From Fidelibacterota bacterium (GTDB lineage Bacteria > Pseudomonadota > Alphaproteobacteria > Rhodospirillales > Rhodospirillaceae): a stretch of DNA of 48,252 nucleotides. The translations under genes were made by a program, and so were the position numbers. The DNA lies in NCBI GenBank assembly GCA_947476065.1, contig CANJPG010000019.1, positions 1 through 48,252 of the forward strand, given 5' to 3'. Below are positions 26,829 to 37,453 of the stretch, piece after piece (position 1 is the first letter of the stretch; the number at the start of each line of letters is the position of its first letter). The notes under the pieces are model-generated. The model made no database searches and was not told the origin of the DNA. It was given only the letters and a program-made list of their open reading frames with translations.

Positions 26829-28788
26829 TGGGCGACGGCGCGGTGGGCGTGCCGCGCGTGTTCCAGAGGTAGCCCGCGACGGCCACCACCAGCACAAACG
26901 CCTGGGCCGCCAGCGGCAGCATCGACGGATATACACCCAGCGCTTCGACGCGGGGGCCATTGACCGCGATGGCCGGCACCAGACCCGCCTCCTGCAGCGC
27001 GGCGAAGCCTTTGCCGGCGAGAACCACAGCCAGCGCGGCGATCAACAGCGAGCTCCAGCCGAAAAACTGTGCGATGGGCAGTCGGCGGCTGGTGCGCAGC
27101 AGCACAGCGGCGATGATTGCCAGCACGACGATGCCGGCGATGAGCCCGGCCAAGATCGAGCCTCCGTTCCCGCGTGTCCACAGCGCGATATAGAACAGGA
27201 TGGTCTCGAAGACTTCGCGGTACACCGTGATGAAGGCCAGTGCGAACAGAAAAAACGCCGAGCTCTTGGTCAAAGCCGCCGACAGTTTTTCCCTGATGTA
27301 GACCTGCCAGCGTCCCGCAAGGCTTTTGCCGTGCATCCAGATGCCAACGCCCAACAGGACGACAGCGGCGAACAGCGACGAGACGCCCTCGGTCAGCTCA
27401 CGGTGCGCTCCGCTGATGTCGATAAAATAGGCCGCAACGCCCCAGGTGGCGGCACCAGCCACCAGCGCCAGTATCCAGCCGGCGTGCACATAGGGCAGCA
27501 CGTCGCGGCGTTCGACCTTGCCCAGGAAACTGATCATCGCGACGACCACCAGCAGCGCTTCGACGCCCTCGCGCAGCAGGATGGTGAAGGCGCCAAGGAA
27601 TGTTGCCGTCGCATCCTGATCACCCGCTAGTGCGGCGCCTGTCTGATCGAACAATCCGTTCAGCACGGCTGCTTGTGCCGCGACGTCGGCCTTCGGCGCG
27701 CGGGCAGTGATGCGGCTGCGGTATTCGATCATGGCGGATTCAACATTGGCCAGCAGGTCGGCATTGGCTGCGCGCAGCATACCCTCGACCGGCTCGAAGC
27801 CGTCGAGGTACGCCGACAGCGCCAGCGTACCGGCTACCCGCGCGTCGCCGTCTTCGTAGGCCTTCAGGCTTTCGCCCAACCGTGCACGTGCCAGCGCCAA
27901 ACCATCTGCGCTGCTGTTCTGGCCGACGACATTTGGATTGGCGCGCAAATAGGCCATCACCGCGCGGGCCTTGTCGTCGCCGATGTCCGCCGCGAGACCT
28001 GACTCAATCGTGCGCACCAGCACTTCGATAGTGGGGATGCGCCCGCGCAAGGTCGCGTCGGCCTTCCACAGCGCTTCGCCGGCAGTACGCAGCTCGGGTG
28101 TGGCGGAATAGGTCGAGGCCTGGAAAGCCACCGCCCAGCGCTCGTCCTCGGACAGTTCGGGCTGGAAGCCGGCCATGGCGGTGTCGGCCAGACCCTGGCT
28201 CACCACTTCGAACAGCGAGAACAGGCTGCGCTGCCGGGCGCGCTCATGATCGGTGAAAGCAATCGGCGGCGGATCGAGCAGCTTGCCGGTTTCGCCGTCG
28301 GCGTTGCCCGTCAAGCCGTGACAGCCGGCGCACTTCTCGGCGTAGAGCGCAGCACCGCGCGCAAGATCAGGCGCGCTTCTGGGCGCAATCGGTACGGGAT
28401 ACGTCGCAAGCAGCATATCGGCGACGCTGTGGGCAAGGCGCGCGACCTCGGGCGGTGCCGTCAGCGACGTAATCGCCGCCTGCAATTGCGCGCCCTGTCC
28501 GACCAGCGCGCGCTGGCCGTCGCGCGGCGGCAAATCCGTCAAGCGGGCGAGCGCGGTGTTGGCGAACTCCTTCATCTCGGCATATTCGCTGTCGCTCGCG
28601 ACAGCGCCGTCTTTCACCGCGCCGCTGTAATCCACCGCCAGGTAGTCGAGCAGTTTCCAAATCTGGCGCACTTCGGCATCGGGCGTTGCCGCCGCGTCGG
28701 CCGCCAACACCGGACCCACGCCCAAGAGCGCCGTCAGCACGACGGCAGCGCGCGCGATTTTTACAAGCGATTCGGAAATCTGTGACAT
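26815..28788 (-). CDS. Cytochrome c-FTR1 iron permease fusion
   Basis: The 657-aa protein has a signal peptide (about 1-30), a periplasmic helical region, one cytochrome c domain with heme motif CAGCH (153-157) and a probable axial Met at 205 (AMAGF), then an FTR1 permease domain from about 395. Both iron-binding glutamate motifs are present: REGVE (406-410) and REVFE (524-528). FTR1 takes up iron after oxidation of Fe(II) to Fe(III); the heme domain probably carries out or accepts that electron transfer. It has its own promoter with an FNR-type site at 28886-28899. No efeO/efeB partners are nearby. Confidence 0.93.
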   Translation of the reverse strand: MSQISESLVKIARAAVVLTALLGVGPVLAADAAATPDAEVRQIWKLLDYLAVDYSGAVKDGAVASDSEYAEMKEFANTALARLTDLPPRDGQRALVGQGAQLQAAITSLTAPPEVARLAHSVADMLLATYPVPIAPRSAPDLARGAALYAEKCAGCHGLTGNADGETGKLLDPPPIAFTDHERARQRSLFSLFEVVSQGLADTAMAGFQPELSEDERWAVAFQASTYSATPELRTAGEALWKADATLRGRIPTIEVLVRTIESGLAADIGDDKARAVMAYLRANPNVVGQNSSADGLALARARLGESLKAYEDGDARVAGTLALSAYLDGFEPVEGMLRAANADLLANVESAMIEYRSRITARAPKADVAAQAAVLNGLFDQTGAALAGDQDATATFLGAFTILLREGVEALLVVVAMISFLGKVERRDVLPYVHAGWILALVAGAATWGVAAYFIDISGAHRELTEGVSSLFAAVVLLGVGIWMHGKSLAGRWQVYIREKLSAALTKSSAFFLFALAFITVYREVFETILFYIALWTRGNGGSILAGLIAGIVVLAIIAAVLLRTSRRLPIAQFFGWSSLLIAALAVVLAGKGFAALQEAGLVPAIAVNGPRVEALGVYPSMLPLAAQAFVLVVAVAGYLWNTRGTPTAPSPTNAG

Positions 28789-28885
28789 TTGCCCTCAACG
28801 ATCAGAGCTCCTGTTTATTGCAATTAAGAATAGATCGCAAGTTAAAAGGTGCCCGGGGACAATGCCTGATCTGAGACTTAAGGCT

Positions 28886-28899
28886 ATGATTTAGATCAA
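28886..28899 (-). promoter_or_regulatory. FNR/FixK-type binding site upstream of the FTR1 gene
   Basis: On the minus strand the sequence is TTGATCTAAATCAT, matching the FNR/FixK consensus TTGAT-N4-ATCAA at 9 of 10 positions. It lies about 98 nt upstream of the iron permease ATG, on the promoter side of the terminator that ends the preceding gene. This spacing is suitable for activation under low oxygen. Confidence 0.5.
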
Positions 28900-28921
28900 G
28901 AAGTGACGGTAGCTTAAAATA

Positions 28922-28949
28922 ACGTAGGGGCCCCGTTGGGCCCCTACGT
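28922..28949 (-). terminator. Intrinsic terminator of the small secreted-protein gene
   Basis: ACGTAGGGGCCC (28922-28933) and GGGCCCCTACGT (28938-28949) form a perfect 12-bp stem with a 4-nt loop. In the minus direction it is followed by TATTTTAA, a modest U-rich tail, so it ends the transcript from 29395 before the FTR1 promoter. Confidence 0.8.
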
Positions 28950-28969
28950 AAGCCGCGATTTGGATGTGT

Positions 28970-29395
28970 TTACTGCTGCGGCTGGGCCGTGGTCGGCTTG
29001 CAGGTCTGGCTCCAGGTCATCACCTCGTCGCCATCCTCGCGCACGATCTTCAGCGCCATCGAGGCACGGTCGATGCTGCCCTCCCAATGGGCGGTCTGCG
29101 AGCCGATACCCTTGCCCACGTTCACCCAGGTGATCTTCTTGGGATCGAAGGTGGTGGTCGAGATCAGGTCGAGGCTTTTGCGCGTGGCGGAATATTTGTA
29201 CAGCGCGCGCACGTCGTCGTTATAGGCATAGATGTCCTTGGCGGCAGCCGAGGTCGGCGCACCGGCGCCCTTCTTGGTGGCGACGGTGCCGTCGCAGGCA
29301 ATCCAGGTCTCGGCGGCCAGCGCAGGTGCGCCAACCGCAGCCAGCGCCATACCCAACGCAAGCGCGCGCAATATGGAATGATTTGAATTTTTCAT
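28970..29395 (-). CDS. Small secreted protein of unknown function
   Basis: The 141-aa product has a Sec signal peptide (MKNSNHSILRALALGMALAA with cleavage probably after ALA). The mature protein has two cysteines, C34 and C132, placed near both ends, a likely disulfide, and a beta-rich pattern of alternating hydrophobics (KSLDLISTTTFDPKKITWV). No family recognised. The start at 29395 is fixed by a good AGGAGG site; the longer open frame upstream has no signal peptide. It is transcribed alone and ends at the 28922-28949 hairpin. Confidence 0.8.
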   Translation of the reverse strand: MKNSNHSILRALALGMALAAVGAPALAAETWIACDGTVATKKGAGAPTSAAAKDIYAYNDDVRALYKYSATRKSLDLISTTTFDPKKITWVNVGKGIGSQTAHWEGSIDRASMALKIVREDGDEVMTWSQTCKPTTAQPQQ

Positions 29396-29623
29396 GGCTG
29401 CATCCTCCTCTTCTTGGGCCACAAACAACAGCGAAGGATTTAACCCCCGGTGGCCCGATTTCAAGGGAAATTTTGCGATCGTCAGCCGCGCGTCAGAGGA
29501 CGTCTGCTGCGGCCGCGAAAACCCTTTCAGCCGGCGATCAGCTTGGCCCATGCTGGCGCGCCGCCGGAACGGCTGCCACAATCGCCGGCGAACCGGGAAT
29601 AGCCATGCGCCGGCGATACGCCC

Positions 29624-29782
29624 ATGACCGGTAAATGGCTGCGGAGCGGCGAAGAACTGACGATGATCGAACAGGGTCTCAGCTACCGCACCGAAATTCT
29701 CAAACTGACCGCAGGCGAATTCCGCATCCGCAGCTACAATCCCGGCGATCCTGTCGAGATCGGCATGGTAAGAGCGGAGTAG
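29624..29782 (+). CDS. Small ORF (52 aa) leading the oxoprolinase operon
   Basis: Running from ATG 29624 to TAG 29780-29782, it ends 2 nt before the 5-oxoprolinase start codon. The sequence includes SYRTEILKLTAGEFRIRSYN and PGDPVEIG, which look like short strands with a balanced, gene-like composition. An internal Met at residue 14 (29663) is an alternative start. No strong ribosome site precedes 29624. It may be a small independent protein or a leader for coupled translation. I do not recognise it. Confidence 0.5.
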   Translation: MTGKWLRSGEELTMIEQGLSYRTEILKLTAGEFRIRSYNPGDPVEIGMVRAE

Positions 29783-29784
29783 GC

Positions 29785-33293
<3,509 letters not shown>

Positions 33294-33297
<4 letters not shown>

Positions 33298-34367
33298 CCG
33301 CGCTCGCCAGCGTTCCCAGCGCCGATGCTTTCTACATGCCCGCGGACGCCTGCCGGCAAGCCCGCCTCTGGCTGCCGTGGCCCGCCGAGGACGCGGCCTT
33401 GCAAGCCGCCGTCGGCGAAGTCGCGCGCGCGGCGGCCGCCTTCGAGCCGGTTGCCTTGCTCACGGCGCCCGGCGGCGAACAGGCGGCCCGCGCGGTGTGC
33501 GGCGAGGCACTCAGCGATATCTTTCCGCTGGCCCCCACAACGTTGCACCTGCGGGGCACAGGTCCGACATTCCTGGTGGACGGCAAAGGCGGATCGGCCG
33601 CCGTCGATTGGCGCTTCAACGGATGGGGCGGACGCGGGCCCGATGCCGACGCCGGCCTCGCGCACTCACTGTTGGGTGTCGCCGAAGTGCGCCGCTTCCG
33701 CGCACCTTTGACGCTCGAGGGCAGCAGCGTCGTCGCCGACGGGCGCGGCACTGTGTTGGCGCTTGAGCCCGCGGTCTTCGACCCACTACGCAATCCGGGC
33801 CTCACCCCGCTGCACGCCTTCGGCATTTTCCAGGACTGGCTGGCCGCGGCGCGCGTGGTCTGGATCGGCCCCAGCCATCCCGGCGATGGTTTGGTCACTG
33901 ACATACGCGCTTGCGCCGCCTTCGCCGCGCCGGGCCTTGTGGCGATAAACGATCCCGCGGCCCATCCCAGCTTTGCCAAAATATCCGAGACCCTCGCGCG
34001 CACGCGCGATGCGCAGGGCAAGCCCTTTGAGTTGATCTCGCTGCCTGCGCCGTCGTCGGAGCATGTGATGTCATACACCAACGTCCTGCCGGTGAACGGC
34101 GGCCTGCTGGTGCCGGCCTTCGACCTGCCCAGCGACGCCCGCGCCGCCGATCTGCTCGCCGAGGTTTTCCCGGAACGCATCATCCGCCCGGTGCCCGCCC
34201 GTGGGCTGGCCATGACCGGCGTGACGCTTACCGCGCTGACCTTGCCCCATCCCGCGCGGCTATTGGAACGCGACCGCGCCAAGGTGCTGCCGCGCTCGGC
34301 ATGGTCACGGCCGACACCCGACGCCGAGGCGCTGCTGCAGCACTACATCGATTTAGCGAAAGACTGA
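33294..34367 (+). CDS. Agmatine-deiminase-like protein lacking catalytic residues
   Basis: The 357-aa sequence follows the peptidyl-arginine/agmatine deiminase family along its length: FNGWGG (109-114), LEGSS (141-145), NPGL, a VNGGLLVPAFD segment and a VFPER near 291. But the active-site residues are changed. The usual RD(T/S)GP is RGTGP (87-91), the usual DGH is DGL (198-200), and the nucleophilic Cys of HCIT is Ala314 in TALT. Only the Glu of LEG (142) survives. It is probably a non-enzymatic homologue, translationally coupled to the oxoprolinase gene by a 4-bp overlap. Confidence 0.85.
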
Positions 34368-34373
34368 GACGCG

Positions 34374-35618
34374 CTACGGCGCGGACTTGGCGGGCACTGC
34401 CGACGTCCCTGGAGCATTGAGCAACTGCCAAAAGCGGTTGCGCAAGGCGACGGCTGCGGGCGGCGGTGAAATTTCATCGATGGCGCGCACCTTGGTCAGA
34501 TCGGGCACCAGCGCCGCATCGGATTTGATCTCGGGCTTCACATACAGCGCCGAGCCCTGAATGGCGTTAGCGAAGCCTTTGGCATTGGTCATGCGCGCCG
34601 CCACTTCGGGGCGCAGCAGGTAGTCAATCAAGCGGCCCGCATTGGCGACGTTGGTCGCGGCTTTGGGAATCGCCAGCATGTCGTACCACACCACCGTGCC
34701 TTCCTTCGGCAGCGCGTAGCGGATGTCGTGAGCCAGACCGGCGGTGCGCGCTTTGCCGCGCGCCTGGTAGGCGTCACCCGACGTCGCCACAGTCAGGCAC
34801 ACCGCACCGGCTGCGAGGTTGTCGACGATATCCTGACTCGAGAACTTGTTGATTGAGGGGCGGATCGCTTCCCACAAACGTGTGGCGGCGTCGGTGTCCT
34901 CGACCTTCACCGATTCCGTTTGCAATCCGAGGTAACTGAGTGCGATCGGAAAGACACCCGTCGGACTATCGGTCACCTGAATGCCGCAATCGGCCAGCTT
35001 GGCCGCGTTCGCCGGATCGAACAGCACCGACCAGCTATCGACCGGCGTATCGGCGCCTAGGCGCTCGGCTACTTTGGCGGCGTTGAAACCAAGCCCGATG
35101 GTGCCCCACAACACCGGCACCGAATGCGCGTTGCCAGCATCATAGGTCGCCGTGCGCGCCGCCAGCGCGGGATCGACGTTGCGGATATTGGCCAGACTGT
35201 CGCGCGGCAAGGTCTGCAGCAGATTTTGATCGGCCAGCGCCTTCAGCCCCACGCCCGATACCAGCACGACGTCGTGGGCGATGGCGCCGCTCTCGGCCAG
35301 GGCCAGAAGCTGCTCATTGGTGTCGTAGCCGTCCACGACCACCTTGAGGCCGGTGTCGGTGGCAAAGCCCGCCAGCACATCGGCGTCGATGGCGCTGCGC
35401 CAGGCCAGCAGGCGCACTTGGTTGGTCGGCTGCGTGACTGGTTCGGGCGCCGGGGTCACCGAGGCCGAGGGCGGCGGCAGAACTTCCGGTGCGGGCGCCA
35501 CGGCCAGGAAGGTCGCCCAGCCGGCAACCAGCACCAGGCTCAGAACCACGGCCAGCGTCCAGCTGCGCAGGCGGCGGCGCGGCGGTGGGCCGGGTTGAAG
35601 GGAGGAGGGCTCGCTCAT
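34374..35618 (-). CDS. PotD/PotF-type polyamine-binding periplasmic protein, membrane-anchored
   Basis: The 414-aa protein is an ABC-type substrate-binding protein of the spermidine/putrescine family. It has one N-terminal hydrophobic helix (about 18-42, LAVVLSLVLVAGWATFLAVA), then a Pro-rich tether (to about 68), then the binding domains. Family landmarks are VPVLWGTIGLGFNAAKV and ALPKEGTVVWYDMLAIPK, followed by ANAGRLIDYLLRPEVAARM. No permease or ATPase genes are adjacent, so it is an orphan. It is convergent with the degenerate agmatine deiminase, with 6 nt between stops. The polyamine theme is shared but unproven. Confidence 0.88.
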   Translation of the reverse strand: MSEPSSLQPGPPPRRRLRSWTLAVVLSLVLVAGWATFLAVAPAPEVLPPPSASVTPAPEPVTQPTNQVRLLAWRSAIDADVLAGFATDTGLKVVVDGYDTNEQLLALAESGAIAHDVVLVSGVGLKALADQNLLQTLPRDSLANIRNVDPALAARTATYDAGNAHSVPVLWGTIGLGFNAAKVAERLGADTPVDSWSVLFDPANAAKLADCGIQVTDSPTGVFPIALSYLGLQTESVKVEDTDAATRLWEAIRPSINKFSSQDIVDNLAAGAVCLTVATSGDAYQARGKARTAGLAHDIRYALPKEGTVVWYDMLAIPKAATNVANAGRLIDYLLRPEVAARMTNAKGFANAIQGSALYVKPEIKSDAALVPDLTKVRAIDEISPPPAAVALRNRFWQLLNAPGTSAVPAKSAP

Positions 35619-35754
35619 TTGGGCAACCTTTTCCCGGTTTTGGGCTGGGGCTGCAAGTAAAACGGTTGAGATAGCGAAATGGTTCGGCGCAACTTTAGCG
35701 ATCCGGCCCCGCCGGGGCTTGTGCCTGACGCCGCCCCTCGCTACCTACACATTC

Positions 35755-36525
35755 ATGGCGACCTTCACCCCCACCATCACCCACACCACCGCGCTGATCA
35801 CGGGCGCAGGACGGCGCATTGGCCGCGCCCTGGCCGAGGATCTGGGCCGGGCGGGCTGGAGCGTGGCCGTGCATTATCATCACTCGGTCGAAGAGGCCGA
35901 AGAGGTTGTCGCGGCGGTTACAAAGAACGGTGGCAAGGCCGCCGCGGTGCAGGCCGATCTCGGCGACGCGGCTTCGGTGGCCGGCTTGGTGCCAGCGGCG
36001 GTGAAGGCCTTGGGCCCGCTCGGCTGCCTGATCAACAATGCCTCAATCTTCGAGCGCGACGACATCGCGTCGGCGACGCTTGAGTCCTGGAACAGCCACA
36101 TCGCCATCAATCTGCGGGCGCCGTTTTTCCTGACGCAGGCTTTCGCCGCGCAAGTAGAAGGTGACGCCCGCGCCGCCATCGTCAACCTGATCGACGAGCG
36201 CGTCTGGCATCTCACGCCGCACTTCGCCTCCTATACCGTCAGCAAAACCGGGCTTTGGACGCTGACCCAGACCCTGGCCATGGCGCTGGCGCCGCGCATC
36301 CGCGTCAACGCCATCGGCCCCGGCCCGACCCTGCCCAGCCCCTATCAGACCCAAGAACAGTTCAATGCCCAATGCGCGGGCATGCTGCTGGGCCACGGCA
36401 CCAATCCCGCCGAAATCTGCGCCGCGGTTCGGTTCATCCTGAGCGCTCCCGCCATGACCGGGCAGATGATCGCCCTTGACGGCGGCCAGCACCTGGGATG
36501 GGGTCAAGTCGCAACAGCGGAGTGA
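35755..36525 (+). CDS. folM: Pteridine reductase-like SDR (FolM/PTR1 type)
   Basis: This 256-aa short-chain dehydrogenase has the cofactor motif TGAGRRIG (16-23), NNAS (92-95) and YTVSK with Y158 and K162. The usual catalytic Ser is replaced by D145 in LIDERVW, thirteen residues before the Tyr, the same spacing as the Asp-Tyr pair of pteridine reductase PTR1. That and the adjacent folB, 6 nt downstream, support a role in reducing dihydropterins or dihydrofolate. ATG 35755 is preferred over an upstream TTG. The two genes form an operon. Confidence 0.85.
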   Translation: MATFTPTITHTTALITGAGRRIGRALAEDLGRAGWSVAVHYHHSVEEAEEVVAAVTKNGGKAAAVQADLGDAASVAGLVPAAVKALGPLGCLINNASIFERDDIASATLESWNSHIAINLRAPFFLTQAFAAQVEGDARAAIVNLIDERVWHLTPHFASYTVSKTGLWTLTQTLAMALAPRIRVNAIGPGPTLPSPYQTQEQFNAQCAGMLLGHGTNPAEICAAVRFILSAPAMTGQMIALDGGQHLGWGQVATAE

Positions 36526-36531
36526 GTCGCC

Positions 36532-36957
36532 ATGAGCAAAGCCGTCGTTGAACCCTTAAAGATCGCCGATGCCGCCGCCGGCTTGCGCCACGTCTTCGTG
36601 CGCGACCTCGTGCTCGACTGCAACATCGGCGTCCACCAGCATGAAAAGGGCCGCGTTCAGCGGGTCCGGATCAACCTGGACCTCGGCGTCTGGGAAGGCG
36701 ACGGCATCCACAACGACCGGCTGGAAAACGTCGTCTGCTACGAGGACATCGTCAAACGGGTCCGGGCCATCACCGCCGACGGCCACGTCAATCTGGCCGA
36801 GACCCTGGCCGAGCGCATCGCCGCCCTGTGCCTGCAGGACCCTCTATGCCGTTCGGCACGCGTGCGGATCGAAAAATTGGACGTTTTCGACGACGCCGGC
36901 AGCGTCGGGGTCGAAATCGAGCGCACCTCGACCTTGAGGCCGCGCCCCCGCGTCTAG
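36532..36957 (+). CDS. folB: Dihydroneopterin aldolase
   Basis: FolB cleaves 7,8-dihydroneopterin to 6-hydroxymethyl-dihydropterin and glycolaldehyde in folate synthesis. The 141-aa protein has the family pattern FVRDLVLDCNIGVHQHEKG near the start, then CYEDIVKRVRAITADGHVNL, LAERIAALCL and the RIEKLDVFDDAGSVGVEIER end with the conserved Lys. It is 20 residues longer at the N-terminus than E. coli FolB. It follows the FolM-like gene by 6 nt. Confidence 0.94.
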   Translation: MSKAVVEPLKIADAAAGLRHVFVRDLVLDCNIGVHQHEKGRVQRVRINLDLGVWEGDGIHNDRLENVVCYEDIVKRVRAITADGHVNLAETLAERIAALCLQDPLCRSARVRIEKLDVFDDAGSVGVEIERTSTLRPRPRV

Positions 36958-37174
36958 GCTCCGGCTGCAATTCACAAGTGCCCTGCTGGGGAATTGTGAC
37001 GGTTAGAGCCATAAAACATCACGATTTCTGCCATCGAATCGCGCCCGATTCATTTCACCCGAAGACCTGTCAAGCAAAGTTGTTCACATGGACGCTGCTA
37101 TTGGCCCGCCGGAGGTTAGACTTTCGTGGCCTCGCAGCGGATTTGCTGCCGTAGGGCGGCCTTTCCTAAAAAAT

Positions 37175-37188
37175 TTTGATTAATCAAA
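37175..37188. promoter_or_regulatory. 14-bp perfect AT-rich palindrome
   Basis: TTTGATTAATCAAA is a perfect dyad 266 nt upstream of uvrC, in the most AT-rich part of the gap. It resembles an FNR site but has a 2-nt centre instead of 4, so it is not called one. Confidence 0.4.
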
Positions 37189-37280
37189 GACATAGATTTT
37201 ATGCCTGAAAAACAGGCACAGGCGGCGAACTCTAGATTCTGCGCCACATGGGGTTGGATGACCGCCCGTTTTCAACAGAC

Positions 37281-37289
37281 TTATCCACA
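37281..37289 (+). other. Consensus DnaA box
   Basis: TTATCCACA matches the DnaA consensus TTATNCACA exactly. A GANTC site starts 2 nt after it (37291). Single boxes occur by chance, so its meaning depends on the rest of the region. Confidence 0.5.
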
Positions 37290-37453
37290 GGATTCGTGGA
37301 TATCCTGAAGCCTCGTGGGGTCGGACGGATCGCGATGATTATGTCATCGGGATGAACGCGCCATGACAGCGGCGCGGCGCCGAAATCTGCCCCATTTTCA
37401 ATGCTCACGGCGGGTTCGTTGACGATGCACACCAAAGGTTCCACATAGGGCCC

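Larger units (their letters stand above)
36958..37453. other. 496-bp intergenic region with DnaA box, GANTC cluster and AT-rich palindrome
   Basis: No gene is supported here; a minus-strand open frame at 37232 is a shadow overlapping uvrC. The region is AT-richer than its surroundings, most strongly at 37164-37212. It holds a perfect DnaA box TTATCCACA (37281-37289), a weaker one TTGTTCACA (37080-37088), and four GANTC CcrM-type methylation sites (37036, 37047, 37235, 37291). It also holds the palindrome TTTGATTAATCAAA (37175-37188) and a small hairpin GCCTG-AAAAA-CAGGC (37203-37217). It must carry the uvrC promoter; a replication-linked function is possible. Confidence 0.6.

Noticed and set aside
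37175-37188. FNR site upstream of uvrC
   Set aside because: The half-sites TTGAT and ATCAA are present, but the spacer is 2 nt instead of 4.
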